DNA of 64,000 bases from Limnohabitans sp. (GCF_023910625.1 NZ_JAAVVW010000003.1:1-64000); one strand, 5' to 3'; positions 45,595 through 56,934 are shown, counted from the first letter of the stretch. Numbers and translations: made by a program. The notes: generated from the letters alone by a model not told the origin.

Positions 45595-46196
45595 AGCAAT
45601 TTCACCCCAGCCTGGCGAAGCAATCGCGCGGTGCGGATCAGCGGCAGACCGATCAATGCGGTCGGATCGTCGTTGTCGATCGACTCCAGCAGGGCGATGC
45701 CCAGGCCCTCGCTTTTGGCACTGCCAGCACAGTCGTAAGGCTGTTCGGCCTGCAGGTAGGACTCGATCTCTTCATCGCTCAGATTGCGGAACACCACCCG
45801 CACGGCGGCCAGATCGACAGCTTCAAAGCCGCTGGCCAGGCAAACCACGGCCAGGGCGGTCTGAAAAACCACCATCTGGCCGCGCATTTGGCGAAGTTGT
45901 GCCACGGCGCGTGCATGCCCCCCCGGCTTGCCCAAGGGCTGACCGGCCAAATCGGCCACCTGGTCGGACCCGATCACGACGGCCTCGGGGTGGTGGGCAG
46001 CCACGGCCCTGGCTTTGGCCAGCGCCAGGCGCAAAGCCAGATGGCGGGGAGATTCGCCGGGTGAGGGTGTCTCGTCCACCTCGGGGGCACTCACGCTGAA
46101 GGGCACGCGCAGCCGCTCCAGCAATTGGCGGCGATAAGCAGAGGTAGAGCCCAGCACCACGGGGCGGGCCAAAGATTTGGAATCAGAGATCATCAT
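45591..46196 (-). CDS. maf: Maf/YceF-type nucleoside triphosphate pyrophosphatase
   Basis: 201 residues. Family signatures are LGSTSAYRRQLLERL, PEVDETPSPGESP, VVIGSDQVADLAG (Asp) and the YDCAGSAKSEGLG loop. The last carries the YceF-type residues linked in E. coli to m7GTP hydrolysis. It is a house-cleaning enzyme for modified nucleotides. Divergent from yceD, with overlapping start regions (25 bases apart). Confidence 0.9.
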   Translation of the reverse strand: MMISDSKSLARPVVLGSTSAYRRQLLERLRVPFSVSAPEVDETPSPGESPRHLALRLALAKARAVAAHHPEAVVIGSDQVADLAGQPLGKPGGHARAVAQLRQMRGQMVVFQTALAVVCLASGFEAVDLAAVRVVFRNLSDEEIESYLQAEQPYDCAGSAKSEGLGIALLESIDNDDPTALIGLPLIRTARLLRQAGVKLL

Positions 46197-46221
46197 GGGG
46201 GGATTCTCTTACACTGCAGGG

Positions 46222-46767
46222 ATGGAAAAAAAGTTCGATCCTCGCCACCTGGATATTGCAAGGTTTGCCCGGGACTGCGCCCTGTTGGAAGGGCACTCTG
46301 CCCTGTCATCCATGACGCGGCTATTGGATGAGCAAGTCGCGGGCAGTCAGCCGCCAGGCTCGGTGGTCTGGCGATTGCAAGGCCGCCTGCAGCCCTGTGC
46401 GGGAGGTGCTGACCAGATTTGGCTCGATCTGAGGGCCTCTGTGGCTTTGCCCTTGCAGTGTCAGCGCTGCCTGACGCCTGTTCTGGAGACCGTGCAAGCC
46501 GAGCGGTCATTCCGATTTGTGGCTGACGAAGCCACCGCCGCCGCCTTGGACGACGAAGCCGAAGAAGACATTCTGGTGATCAGCCGGGATTTCGATGCCC
46601 TGGACCTGGTTGAAGACGAATTGATTTTGTCCCTGCCACTCGTTCCCATGCACGATGTGTGTCCACAAGCCGTGCCCATGTCTGCGGTGGACCCGGATTT
46701 TGCGGCGGCGACCGAACGCCCCAACCCCTTTGGCGTCCTGGCGGATCTCAAAACCGGCCAATCCTGA
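46222..46767 (+). CDS. yceD: DUF177 family protein YceD
   Basis: 181 residues from the ATG at 46222 (MEKKFDPRHLDIARFA); an in-frame ATG at 46177 would run antisense into maf. DUF177 features are the LPLQCQRCLTPV motif with paired Cys, a following acidic stretch, and DLVEDELILSLPLVPMH. It is almost always encoded just before rpmF and is thought to act in 23S rRNA accumulation. rpmF follows after 138 bases. Confidence 0.9.
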   Translation: MEKKFDPRHLDIARFARDCALLEGHSALSSMTRLLDEQVAGSQPPGSVVWRLQGRLQPCAGGADQIWLDLRASVALPLQCQRCLTPVLETVQAERSFRFVADEATAAALDDEAEEDILVISRDFDALDLVEDELILSLPLVPMHDVCPQAVPMSAVDPDFAAATERPNPFGVLADLKTGQS

Positions 46768-46808
46768 TGTGGCGATGTGGGCCGTCTGGGCGGGCGTCTG
46801 GCTTGGGC

Positions 46809-46814
46809 TATAAT
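46809..46814 (+). promoter_or_regulatory. Candidate -10 element before rpmF
   Basis: Perfect TATAAT 92 bases upstream of the rpmF ATG, in the yceD-rpmF gap. No clear -35 hexamer at the proper distance, so only a candidate for a separate rpmF-plsX-fab promoter. Confidence 0.4.
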
Positions 46815-46905
46815 TTGCGGCTTCGCTCAGGCGTCTGGGCAAATCTCTCATCAACCACAAGCTGCGACCTGACCCGCGCAGCCTCCAAGCTTCCAAGGAG
46901 CCATC

Positions 46906-47088
46906 ATGGCTGTTCAGCAAAACAAAAAGTCGCCCTCCAAGCGCGGTATGCATCGCTCGCACAATGCCCTGAACGTGCCCGGCATCGCCGTCGAACCCAC
47001 CACGGGCGAAACCCACCTGCGTCACCACATCAGCCCCAACGGTTTTTACCGTGGCCGTCAGGTGCTCAAAAACAAATCCGAAGCCTGA
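46906..47088 (+). CDS. rpmF: 50S ribosomal protein L32
   Basis: 60 residues, the usual length, beginning [20 protein letters not shown] and containing [24 protein letters not shown] lies a few bases before the ATG. It lacks the CxxC zinc motif, as is usual for this lineage. It leads the lipid synthesis cluster plsX-fabH-fabD-fabG-acpP-fabF, from which it is separated by a terminator-like hairpin. Confidence 0.96.
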   Translation: MAVQQNKKSPSKRGMHRSHNALNVPGIAVEPTTGETHLRHHISPNGFYRGRQVLKNKSEA

Positions 47089-47113
47089 TCGACGTCAGCC
47101 CCAAGCCTCAAGA

Positions 47114-47155
47114 GGCCCGGCGCTACTTTGCAAGTAGCCTCGGGCTTTTGTTTTT
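47114..47155 (+). terminator. Terminator or attenuator between rpmF and plsX
   Basis: GCCCG and GCTACTT pair with AAGTAGC and CGGGC (a small internal loop between the two stem parts), followed by TTTTGTTTTT. It would end part of the rpmF transcripts and lower read-through into the fatty acid genes. Confidence 0.75.
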
Positions 47156-47196
47156 ATGAATTTGACATTCAACCGGCTTTGAACTCCGAAAACCCG

Positions 47197-48261
47197 ATGA
47201 CATCGCCTGCTCCGATCACCTTGGCTGTCGATTGCATGGGCGGCGACCATGGTCCGCGCGTCACACTGGCGGCGTGCCGCCGCTTTTTGTTGAGCCACCC
47301 CGAAGCCCGGCTGTTGCTGGTCGGACAAGCCCAAGCCCTGGGGGGATTTGCCGATCCTCGTGCCGAAGTGGTTGCGGCCGCCGAGGTGGTCGAAATGGAT
47401 GACCCGCTCGAAGTGGCGTTGCGCAAGAAAAAAGACTCCTCCATGCGTGTGGCCATCGAACTGGTGCGTGATGGCAAAGCAACGGCGGCCATTTCGGCGG
47501 GCAACACCGGGGCCTTGATGGCCATTGCCCGTTATGTGCTCAAAACCATGGACGGCATTGACCGCCCCGCCATTGCAGGCCAGATGCCCAACTTCAAGGG
47601 CGGGGGCACCACCATGCTCGATCTGGGGGCCAATGTCGACTGCACGCCCGAGCATTTGCTCCAGTTCGCGGTCATGGGCTCGGCCCTGGTGTCGGTGCTG
47701 CAAAACAAGGACCAGCCCTCGGTTGGCTTGATCAACATCGGCGAAGAAGCCATCAAAGGCAATGAAATCATCAAAAAAACAGGCGAATTGCTGCGTTCTG
47801 CCGGCAACTCCGGAGATTTGAATTTTTATGGCAATGTCGAAGGCAATGACATTTTCAAGGGCACGGTGGACATCGTGGTCTGTGATGGCTTTGTCGGCAA
47901 TGTGGCGCTGAAGGCCAGTGAAGGCCTGGCCACCATGATCGGCGGCTTCTTGAAAAACGAGTTTTCTCGCAACATCTTCACCAAAATGGTTGCAATTTTG
48001 GCTTATCCGGTGCTATCTGCATTCAAAAATCGCGTCGATCACCGCCGTTACAACGGTGCGGCCCTTTTGGGTTTGCGGGGCCTGGTGTTCAAGAGCCACG
48101 GATCGGCAGACGAAATCGCTTTCGAGATGGCCCTGAACCGGGCTTATGATGCAGGCCGCAACCAATTGTTGGACCGGGTTCGTGAGCGCATCGCCCATGC
48201 GGCACCCTTATTGACGGGCGCGCAGGCCGAGCAGACCGAACCCGAGGTCACCCCCCTATGA
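47197..48261 (+). CDS. plsX: Phosphate acyltransferase PlsX
   Basis: 354 residues from the ATG at 47197 ([16 protein letters not shown]); the longer frame starts inside the terminator. PlsX makes acyl-phosphate from acyl-ACP for phospholipid synthesis. Signatures are [37 protein letters not shown]-like ([12 protein letters not shown]), [13 protein letters not shown] and [14 protein letters not shown]. Its stop overlaps the fabH ATG by 4 bases. Confidence 0.95.
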   Translation: MTSPAPITLAVDCMGGDHGPRVTLAACRRFLLSHPEARLLLVGQAQALGGFADPRAEVVAAAEVVEMDDPLEVALRKKKDSSMRVAIELVRDGKATAAISAGNTGALMAIARYVLKTMDGIDRPAIAGQMPNFKGGGTTMLDLGANVDCTPEHLLQFAVMGSALVSVLQNKDQPSVGLINIGEEAIKGNEIIKKTGELLRSAGNSGDLNFYGNVEGNDIFKGTVDIVVCDGFVGNVALKASEGLATMIGGFLKNEFSRNIFTKMVAILAYPVLSAFKNRVDHRRYNGAALLGLRGLVFKSHGSADEIAFEMALNRAYDAGRNQLLDRVRERIAHAAPLLTGAQAEQTEPEVTPL

Positions 48262-49235
48262 GAATTTATTCCCGCATTTTGGGCACCGGCAGCTACCTGC
48301 CCGAGCATCGACTGACCAATGCCGATTTGGCGGCCGATCTGGCGCTGCAGGGCGTTGAGACCTCGGACGACTGGATTGTCGAGCGCACCGGCATCCGTGC
48401 CCGGCACTTTGCGGCCGATCACCAGGCTTGCAGCGATCTGGCCACCGAAGCCGCGCGCAAGGCGCTGCAAGCGGCCGGGCTGGTGGCCAGCGACATCGAC
48501 CTGATCATCGTCGGCACCTCCACCCCCGACATGGTGTTCCCCTCGGTGGCCACCATGGTGCAACACAAGCTGGGCGCAGCAGGTTGCCCGGCATTTGATG
48601 TCCAGGCCGTATGCAGTGGCTTCATTTATGCGCTGACGGTGGCTGACGCCATGATCCAGACCGGGTCGGCGAAGCGGGCACTGGTCATTGGCGCAGAGGT
48701 GTTCAGCCGCATCCTGGACTTCAAAGACAGAACCACTTGTGTGTTGTTCGGTGACGGGGCAGGCGCGGTTGTGCTCGAAGCGTCAGAACAGCCCGGCATT
48801 TTGGCGACCGATTTGCACGCTGATGGCAAGTACAAAGACATCTTGTGCGTGCCGGGGCACGTCAACCGGGGCGGCATTCTGGGCGATCCCGTGCTCAAGA
48901 TGGACGGCCAAGCGGTCTTTAAATTGGCAGTGGGCGTGCTCGAAGACACGGCCCGCACCAGCCTGACCAAGGCCCACTTGACCGAAGCCGACATCGACTG
49001 GCTGATCCCGCACCAAGCCAACATCCGCATCATGCAAAGCACCGCCAAAAAGCTCAAGCTCAGCGCTGACAAAGTGGTGGTCACGGTGGACCAGCACGGC
49101 AACACCTCGGCCGCCTCGATTCCGCTGGCGCTCGACACCGCCGTGCGCGACGGGCGCATCCAGCGTGGCCAGACCCTCATGCTCGAAGGCGTGGGCGGTG
49201 GCTTCACATGGGGCTCGGTGCTCTTGCGTTATTGA
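48258..49235 (+). CDS. fabH: Beta-ketoacyl-ACP synthase III
   Basis: 325 residues. It starts fatty acid synthesis by condensing acetyl-CoA with malonyl-ACP. The catalytic triad is visible: Cys in [13 protein letters not shown], His in [12 protein letters not shown] and Asn in [15 protein letters not shown], with the C-terminal [15 protein letters not shown]. Overlaps plsX by 4 bases. Confidence 0.96.
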   Translation: MRIYSRILGTGSYLPEHRLTNADLAADLALQGVETSDDWIVERTGIRARHFAADHQACSDLATEAARKALQAAGLVASDIDLIIVGTSTPDMVFPSVATMVQHKLGAAGCPAFDVQAVCSGFIYALTVADAMIQTGSAKRALVIGAEVFSRILDFKDRTTCVLFGDGAGAVVLEASEQPGILATDLHADGKYKDILCVPGHVNRGGILGDPVLKMDGQAVFKLAVGVLEDTARTSLTKAHLTEADIDWLIPHQANIRIMQSTAKKLKLSADKVVVTVDQHGNTSAASIPLALDTAVRDGRIQRGQTLMLEGVGGGFTWGSVLLRY

Positions 49236-49326
49236 TGCGTTGTTGATTTGACAGGCCCAAGTCAGTGATACACCGTATGCCCCATTTCACTTTCCCGGAT
49301 TCTTCACAGAGACCCAAAATTTGAAC

Positions 49327-50273
49327 ATGACCTCATTTGCTTTTGTTTTTCCCGGCCAAGGCTCCCAATCGGTGGGCATGCTGGACGCCTGGGGCGACCA
49401 CCCCGTGGTGCGCGACACCCTCCAAGAAGCGTCTGACGCCTTGGGCGAAGACATCGCCCAACTGATCCATGAAGGCCCCAAAGAAGCGCTGGCCATGACC
49501 ACCAATACCCAACCGGTGATGCTGGTGTCGGCGGTGGCGGCTTACCGTGCTTGGCTGGCAGAAGGTGGCGCCAAGCCGTCGGTGGTGGCCGGACATTCTT
49601 TGGGTGAGTACAGCGCCCTGGTGGCTTCGGGTGTGTTGACACTGGCGCAAGCTGCGCCCTTGGTGCGTCTGCGCGCCGCCGCCATGCAGCAAGCCGTGCC
49701 CGTGGGCGTGGGGGCCATGGCCGCCATTTTGGGTTTGGCCTCTGACAAAGTCATTGCCGGCTGCCAGGAGGCGCAAGCCACTTTCCCGGCAGGCAGCGCC
49801 GAAGTGGTCGAAGCCGTCAACTTCAACGACGCGGCGCAAACCGTGATCGCCGGCAGCAAAGCCGCCGTGGACAAAGCCTGCGAAGTGCTCAAAGGTATGG
49901 GTGCCAAGCGCGCGCTGATCTTGCCCGTGTCCGCGCCTTTCCATTCAAGCCTGATGAAGCCCGCCGCCGAAAAGCTGCGCGAAAAACTGGCCACCTTGGC
50001 CTTGGGCGCGCCGCAGATCCCGGTGCTCAACAACATCGATGTGGCCATCGAAACCGACGCCGACCGCATCCGCGACGCGCTGTACCGTCAAGCCTTTGGC
50101 CCGGTGCGCTGGGTCGAGTGCGTGCAGGCCATCAAGGCCCGTGGCGTGAGCACCCTGGTCGAATGCGGCCCAGGCAAAGTGCTGGCGGGCATGACCAAGC
50201 GCATCGACGCCGAATTGAACGGCGTGGCGCTGTACGACCCCGCCACCCTGGCCGAAGTGAAAGGAATCCTGGC

Positions 50274-50277
<4 letters not shown>
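49327..50277 (+). CDS. fabD: Malonyl-CoA:ACP transacylase
   Basis: 316 residues from the ATG at 49327 (a TTG two codons earlier is less likely). FVFPGQGSQSVGM, the nucleophile Ser in VAGHSLGEYSAL, Arg in VRLRAAAMQ and His in PVSAPFHSSLM are all present. It loads malonate onto ACP. Its stop overlaps the fabG ATG (ATGA). Confidence 0.96.
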
Positions 50278-51328
<1,051 letters not shown>

Positions 51329-51334
51329 TCGACG

Positions 51335-52583
51335 ATGACCCGGCGCCGCGTTGTAGTCACGGGTTTGGGATGCATCAGCCCCGTGGGCAACACGGTGTCT
51401 GAGGCATGGTCCAACCTGCTTGCCGGCCAGTCCGGCATTGGCCCCATCACCCGATTTGACGCTTCGGCGATGTCTTGCCGGATCGCGGGTGAAATCAAGA
51501 ACTTTGACCTCGACTCCTACATCATCCGCCAAAGAAGCGCGGACGATGGACCGGTTCATCCATTACGGCATTGCCTGCAGCTGCCCAGGCGAATTCAAGA
51601 CGCTGGTCTGCCCATCAGGCGACGCGTTGGGTGAAGAAGAGGCTTGCCGCACCGGGGTCGTGATCGGTTCGGGCATTGGCGGCTTGCCGCTGATCGAAGA
51701 CACCCACATCGATTACGTGGCGCGAGGCCCGCGCCGCATCTCCCCATTTTTTGTACCGGCCTCGATCATCAACATGATTTCCGGCCATGTGTCGATGCGC
51801 CATGGCTACAAAGGCCCGAATCTGGCCGTGGTCACAGCTTGCACCACCGGTTTGCACAGCATTGGCGAAGCCGGTCGCTTGATCGAATACGGCGATGCCG
51901 ACGTGATGATTGCCGGCGGTTCTGAAGGCACCGTGTCCCCACTGGGTGTGGGTGGCTTTGCCGCCATGCGCGCCTTGTCCACCCGCAACGACGACCCTGC
52001 ATCGGCATCGCGCCCCTGGGACAAAGACCGAGATGGTTTTGTGCTGGGCGAAGGCGCTGGCGTGATGGTGCTCGAAGAGTACGAACACGCCAAGGCCCGT
52101 GGTGCCAAGATCTATGCCGAGCTGTCGGGTTATGGCATGAGTGCTGACGCGGGTCACATGACCGCGCCCAGCATGGACGGCCCCCGCCGCGCCATGCTCA
52201 GCGCCATGCGCAACGCCGGCATCCAGGCCAACCAGGTCGATTACCTGAACGCCCACGGCACATCCACCCCCCTGGGCGACATCAACGAAACCCAGGCCAT
52301 CAAAGCGGCTTTAGGCGACCACGCCTACAAAACCGTGGTCAGCTCCACCAAGTCCATGACCGGTCACCTGTTGGGGGGCGCGGGCGGCATCGAAAGCGTG
52401 TTCACCGTGTTGGCGCTGCACCACCAAAAAGTGCCGCCCACCATCAACCTGCACAACCCCGACCCGGAGTGCGATCTGGACTACTGCGCCAACACCGCGC
52501 GCGACCTCAAAATCGATGTGGCCCTGAAAAACAACTTCGGATTTGGCGGCACCAACGGCTCTTTGGTGTTCAAACGCCTCTGA
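51335..52583 (+). pseudogene. fabF: Beta-ketoacyl-ACP synthase II, reading frame broken by clustered insertions
   Basis: The first 63 codons ([20 protein letters not shown] to NFDLDSYI) and the part from about 51613 to 52583 are normal FabF, with catalytic Cys in [12 protein letters not shown], His in [12 protein letters not shown] and His in [10 protein letters not shown]. Between 51520 and 51613 the frame is wrong. The expected [29 protein letters not shown] and SGDALGEEE appear one after another in different frames, which needs four single extra bases (near 51524, 51574, 51592 and 51612). FabF is normally needed, so sequencing error is as likely as true loss. Confidence 0.9.
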
Positions 52584-52598
52584 CCCCGCAAACCCGCC

Positions 52599-53093
52599 AT
52601 GCACAACGCCCCCCCTGTGGTCTTTCCGGTGGGGCGTTTTGCTTGGGGGAGGGTGGCGGTGTGGGGAGCAGCCGCACTCTCGGCCATCGGCTTACTCGCC
52701 TGGCAATTGCAAACGCAGGCCAGCGGCATCTGGTTGGCGGCCATTTGGGCGGGCTGGTGGGTCTGTCTGCTCGGTACGGCGACCTGGGCACCGCGCCAGA
52801 GCTGGGCCAATGGCTACCTGGTCTGGACAGGGCAAGCCTGGTTTTGGCAAGCCGAGCCCATCGAATCCGCAGCGCTGCAGCCCGTCAGTTTATCGGTAGG
52901 ACTCGATACCGGTCACGCCATGTTGTTATGGGTCAGCCGCCTGGACGCCAGCGCCTCGACCACGGGCCCCAGGGGCAGTGCCTGGTTGCAGCAAAGCGCC
53001 ATGCCCTCAAAGTGGCACGGGTTTAGATGCGCTGTATATTCGCGCCCCGGGGGGGGCCGTGCGTCCGAACCATCGAACCCAACCCGCCTCTGA
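52599..53093 (+). CDS. Hypothetical inner membrane protein following fabF
   Basis: 164 residues with two hydrophobic helices (VAVWGAAALSAIGLLAWQLQ and IWLAAIWAGWWVCLLGTATW), a short soluble tail with LLWVSRLDASAS and RCAVYSRPGGG, and no known motif. Its neighbours suggest the small protein usually encoded between fabF and rpoE in Burkholderiales. Here rpoE is absent and mucD follows after 74 bases. Function unknown. Confidence 0.7.
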   Translation: MHNAPPVVFPVGRFAWGRVAVWGAAALSAIGLLAWQLQTQASGIWLAAIWAGWWVCLLGTATWAPRQSWANGYLVWTGQAWFWQAEPIESAALQPVSLSVGLDTGHAMLLWVSRLDASASTTGPRGSAWLQQSAMPSKWHGFRCAVYSRPGGGRASEPSNPTRL

Positions 53094-53167
53094 CCCGCCT
53101 TGAAATGAGTGCCCAACACCTCATCTGGGGGTCAATGGCCATTTATGCACAACACAAGGAGACTTTT

Positions 53168-54634
53168 GTGAAGAGTCATCATTGGATCAACGCCGCCGCA
53201 GCGGCATTCATGAGCACGGCATGGCTGGCTGCCTCGCTCACGCTCCCGACCACCGCTGCCCTGGCGCAAACCCCCGGCGTCGCGGTGCGGGGCTTGCCCG
53301 ACTTCACCGACCTGGTGGAGCAGTTAGGCCCCTCGGTGGTCAATATACGCACCCTCGAAAAAGCACGCCCCAGCGCCGCTGCCGGGGCAGGGCCAGAAGA
53401 CGACATGCAAGAGCTGTTCCGTCGATTCTTTGGTGTCCCCATGCCCAACGCACCCCGTCAGGCGCCAAGACAAAACCGGCCCGAATCAGAAGCGCAACCC
53501 CGGGGCGTAGGCTCCGGATTCATTTTGAGCCCCGATGGCTTCATCATGACCAATGCCCATGTGGTGGACGGAGCCGACGAAGTGCTGGTGACACTGACCG
53601 ACAAACGCGAATTCAAGGCGCGCATTGTGGGAGCCGATAAACGCACCGATGTGGCCGTTGTCAAAATCCAAGCCACCGGCCTACCGGCGGTCAAGGTCGG
53701 AGACGTCAACCGTTTGCGCGTGGGCGAGTGGGTCATGGCCATCGGTTCACCTTTTGGTCTAGAGAACACCGTCACCGCGGGCATTGTCAGTGCCAAACAG
53801 CGGGACACCGGCGACTTTTTGCCATTCATTCAAACCGATGTGGCCATCAACCCCGGCAACTCGGGTGGACCACTGATCAACATGCGTGGCGAGGTGGTGG
53901 GCATCAACAGCCAGATCTACTCGCGATCCGGTGGCTTCATGGGCATCTCTTTTGCCATCCCCATGGATGAAGCCATCCGGGTCAGCGACCAATTGCGCGC
54001 CAATGGCCGCGTCACTCGAGGCCGCATTGGCGTGCAAATCGCGCCGGTCACCAAAGACGTGGCCGAATCCATCGGCTTGGGCAAAGCCCAAGGCGTGTTG
54101 GTGCGGGGCGTGGAGGAGGGCTCACCGGCAGAAAAAGCCGGACTGGAAGCGGGCGACATCATTTTGCGGTTGGACGGCAAAGTCATCGAAAAAACAGCAG
54201 ACCTGCCACGTGCAGTCGGCAACTCCAAACCTGGTCAACGGGTGACGCTGAGCGTCTTTCGTCGCGGCACACAGCGAGACCTCAGCGTCACCGTGGCCGA
54301 GCTGGAGGCAGAAAAGCCGGCGAACGCCGTGGCCGAGAAAAAAACAGCCCCCGCAACGGTGGCCCATCTGGGTTTGACCCTCAGTGACCTGTCAGACGCG
54401 CAGCGCAAGGAAGCCCGCATACGTGCGGGCGTGCGAGTGGACGCGGCGGTCGATGCGGCTGCACGCGCAGGCATCCGCGAGGGCGATGTGATCCTGGCCG
54501 TGGCCAACTCCGAGGTGGCCTCGGTTCAAGCCTTCGAGGCCCTGGTGGCACGTACCGACAAAGCCCGGCCCTTGAGCCTGCTGATTCGCCGTGGCAGCGC
54601 GGTGGATTTTGTGACCATCCGCCCTGCACCGTGA
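53168..54634 (+). CDS. mucD: DegP/MucD-type periplasmic serine protease
   Basis: 488 residues from a GTG at 53168 (AAGGAG 6 bases upstream, followed by a signal peptide ending ALAQ); an in-frame ATG upstream has no RBS. Trypsin-like Do protease: His in MTNAHVVDGADE, Asp in DKRTDVAVVKI, Ser in NPGNSGGPLIN, then two PDZ domains (RGRIGVQIAPVTKD and GAGVRVDAAVDAA-like region). It degrades or refolds misfolded envelope proteins. In relatives it ends an rpoE-rseA-rseB-mucD operon, but those genes are not here, so it must have its own promoter. Confidence 0.93.
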   Translation: MKSHHWINAAAAAFMSTAWLAASLTLPTTAALAQTPGVAVRGLPDFTDLVEQLGPSVVNIRTLEKARPSAAAGAGPEDDMQELFRRFFGVPMPNAPRQAPRQNRPESEAQPRGVGSGFILSPDGFIMTNAHVVDGADEVLVTLTDKREFKARIVGADKRTDVAVVKIQATGLPAVKVGDVNRLRVGEWVMAIGSPFGLENTVTAGIVSAKQRDTGDFLPFIQTDVAINPGNSGGPLINMRGEVVGINSQIYSRSGGFMGISFAIPMDEAIRVSDQLRANGRVTRGRIGVQIAPVTKDVAESIGLGKAQGVLVRGVEEGSPAEKAGLEAGDIILRLDGKVIEKTADLPRAVGNSKPGQRVTLSVFRRGTQRDLSVTVAELEAEKPANAVAEKKTAPATVAHLGLTLSDLSDAQRKEARIRAGVRVDAAVDAAARAGIREGDVILAVANSEVASVQAFEALVARTDKARPLSLLIRRGSAVDFVTIRPAP

Positions 54635-54914
54635 TGAACCGAACACCCCTGCAACCCCGAAACCCCAAGGTATTCCGGGTTGTGGGGTCTTTCGGGGCAT
54701 TTCGGGCTGGGCACAGGCCACCAAAAATATATTTCAAGTGTGCGCACGCTGACTTTTTATGGTCATCATCATGAATTTGGCTAAAATTCAGCCACATCTT
54801 TCCTGACAGAGGGTGTAAAAAGCGGGGCTGAATTCACCATGCGGTATGAAGCGCATGTTTCCACCAACGATCCACAGGCAACCCACAAGTTGTCCCTTTT
54901 TTGACCGGGTGTAT

Positions 54915-54923
54915 TGTGGATAA
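54915..54923 (-). other. DnaA box
   Basis: TGTGGATAA is the exact complement of the consensus TTATCCACA. A second, looser match (TTGTTGATAAC, 54925-54935) follows at once. One isolated strong box does not make an origin, and no dnaA, dnaN or GC-skew evidence is available here. Confidence 0.5.
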
Positions 54924-55016
54924 GTTGTTGATAACTTTCGTGTTGCATGACTGCAACGACCTGCTGAACCCGATCCTGGGGCTGTGCGAGCGGACCAATT
55001 TGCCTACAATGAAGTC

Positions 55017-55081
55017 CCAACTATCGCAGTTGCCATTGATTGTTGGTTCAGGGCGCGTCAACACCAGACGCGCCCTTTTTT
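55017..55081 (+). ncRNA. Putative short RNA or leader upstream of lepA
   Basis: TACAAT at 55005-55010 could serve as a -10, and a strong terminator closes the unit about 65 bases later. The -35 is poor. It could be a small RNA or an attenuated lepA leader. No family recognised. Confidence 0.3.
55051..55081 (+). terminator. Strong intrinsic terminator upstream of lepA
   Basis: 9-base perfect stem GGGCGCGTC / GACGCGCCC, 7-base loop, then six Ts. It lies 45 bases before the lepA ATG, far from the mucD stop. Confidence 0.9.
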
Positions 55082-55125
55082 CTTTCCCGGATCTTTGATC
55101 CACAACCACTTGCAGAACTTCTTTG

Positions 55126-56934
55126 ATGAATCACATCAGAAATTTTTCGATCATTGCCCACATCGACCATGGCAAATCCACCCTGGCCGATCGCTTGATT
55201 CAACGATGTGGCGGACTCGAAGCACGCGACATGGAAGCTCAGGTGCTGGACTCGATGGACATCGAGAAAGAGCGGGGCATCACCATCAAGGCGCAAACCG
55301 CTGCACTCCAATACCAAGCCCGAGACGGTCAGTTCTACAACCTCAATCTGATCGACACCCCTGGCCATGTGGACTTCTCTTATGAAGTCAGTCGCTCGCT
55401 GTCTGCTTGCGAAGGCGCATTGCTGGTGGTCGATGCCAGCCAGGGTGTTGAGGCGCAAACCGTGGCCAACTGCTACACCGCGCTCGACCTGGGTGTGGAG
55501 GTGGTGCCTGTGCTCAACAAGATGGACCTGCCCAACGCCGACCCGGACAACGCCCGCGCCGAAGTCGAAGACGTGATCGGCATCGATGCCACCGACGCGA
55601 TACCTTGCTCGGCCAAGACCGGCATGGGCATCGAAGAAATCCTCGAAGCCGTGGTGGCGCGCATACCGCCGCCCAAAGGGAACCCCGATGCGCCGCTGCG
55701 CGCCATGATCATCGACAGTTGGTTCGACACCTATGTGGGCGTGGTCATGCTGGTGCGCGTGGTCGATGGCCAGCTCCTCAAAAACGAGCGCATCCGCATG
55801 ATGGCCAGCAACGCGGTTTACGAAGCGGGCAGCTTGGGCGTGTTCACCCCCGCCAACCAGCCACGCGAATCGCTCAAAGCGGGCGAGGTGGGTTACATCA
55901 TCGCGGGCATCAAAGAGTTGCAGGCAGCCAAAGTGGGCGACACCGTCACTCTGGAAAAAAAGCTGCCCAATAACATGGGGCCAGCCACCGAGGCCCTGCC
56001 AGGCTTCAAGGAAATCCAGCCCCAAGTGTTCGCCGGTCTGTACCCGACCGAAGCCAACCAATACGACGCCCTGCGCGATGCCCTGGAAAAGCTCAAGCTC
56101 AACGACGCATCGCTGCATTACGAGCCCGAAGTCTCGCAAGCGCTGGGCTTTGGTTTTCGTTGCGGCTTTCTGGGCCTGTTGCACATGGAAATCGTGCAAG
56201 AACGCCTCGAGCGCGAATTTGACCAAGACCTCATCACCACCGCGCCCAGCGTGGTTTACGAAGTGGTCAAGGGCGACGGCGAAGTCATCATGGTGGAAAA
56301 CCCCTCCAAAATGCCCGACCAGGGCAAGCTGCAAGAAATTCGCGAGCCCATCGTCACGGTGCACCTTTACATGCCGCAAGACTATGTGGGGCCCGTCATG
56401 ACGCTGGCCAACCAAAAGCGTGGCGTGCAGATGAACATGGCCTACCACGGCCGGCAGGTCATGCTCACCTACGAAATGCCTTTGGGTGAGATCGTGCTGG
56501 ACTTCTTTGACAAGCTCAAATCGGTCAGCCGGGGTTACGCCTCGATGGACTACGAATTCAAGGAATACCGTGCCTCTGACGTGGTCAAGGTGGACATCAT
56601 GCTCAACGGCGAAAAGGTCGATGCACTGTCCATCATCGTGCACCGCACCCAGGCCCAATACCGGGGGCGTGCGGTGGCGGCCAAGATGCGAGAGATCATC
56701 AGCCGCCAAATGTTTGATGTGGCGATTCAGGCAGCCATTGGTGCCAACATCATCGCCCGTGAAACCATCAAGGCTTTGCGCAAGAACGTGCTGGCCAAGT
56801 GTTACGGAGGCGACATCACCCGCAAACGCAAGCTGCTGGAAAAGCAAAAAGCGGGTAAAAAGCGCATGAAACAAATTGGCTCGGTCGAGGTGCCCCAAGA
56901 GGCGTTCTTGGCCATTTTGCAGGTGGAAGATTGA
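55126..56934 (+). CDS. lepA: Elongation factor 4 (LepA)
   Basis: 602 residues from the ATG at 55126 ([20 protein letters not shown]). GTPase with G1 [10 protein letters not shown]3 [13 protein letters not shown]4 NKMDLPNA and the LepA-specific C-terminal domain ([20 protein letters not shown]). It acts on the ribosome during initiation and elongation. Its stop overlaps the lepB ATG by one base, giving a lepA-lepB-rnc-era-recO-pdxJ-acpS chain of touching genes. Confidence 0.97.
   Translation: MNHIRNFSIIAHIDHGKSTLADRLIQRCGGLEARDMEAQVLDSMDIEKERGITIKAQTAALQYQARDGQFYNLNLIDTPGHVDFSYEVSRSLSACEGALLVVDASQGVEAQTVANCYTALDLGVEVVPVLNKMDLPNADPDNARAEVEDVIGIDATDAIPCSAKTGMGIEEILEAVVARIPPPKGNPDAPLRAMIIDSWFDTYVGVVMLVRVVDGQLLKNERIRMMASNAVYEAGSLGVFTPANQPRESLKAGEVGYIIAGIKELQAAKVGDTVTLEKKLPNNMGPATEALPGFKEIQPQVFAGLYPTEANQYDALRDALEKLKLNDASLHYEPEVSQALGFGFRCGFLGLLHMEIVQERLEREFDQDLITTAPSVVYEVVKGDGEVIMVENPSKMPDQGKLQEIREPIVTVHLYMPQDYVGPVMTLANQKRGVQMNMAYHGRQVMLTYEMPLGEIVLDFFDKLKSVSRGYASMDYEFKEYRASDVVKVDIMLNGEKVDALSIIVHRTQAQYRGRAVAAKMREIISRQMFDVAIQAAIGANIIARETIKALRKNVLAKCYGGDITRKRKLLEKQKAGKKRMKQIGSVEVPQEAFLAILQVED

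Larger units (their letters stand above)
54635..55125. other. 491-base intergenic region between mucD and lepA
   Basis: No protein gene recognised. It holds an imperfect hairpin of GGGGT/ACCCC-rich arms at about 54653-54699 after mucD, an AT-rich stretch with a perfect DnaA box, and a strong terminator (55051-55081) that comes before, not after, the next gene. A short transcript from a TACAAT at 55005 to that terminator is possible. Confidence 0.65.

Noticed and set aside
54915..54935. Origin of replication
   Set aside because: Only one perfect DnaA box and one loose one, no box cluster, no dnaA/dnaN/rpmH nearby.
55048..56898. 616-codon open frame opposite lepA
   Set aside because: Shadow of the highly conserved lepA gene; His/Asp/Val-rich translation with no family features.
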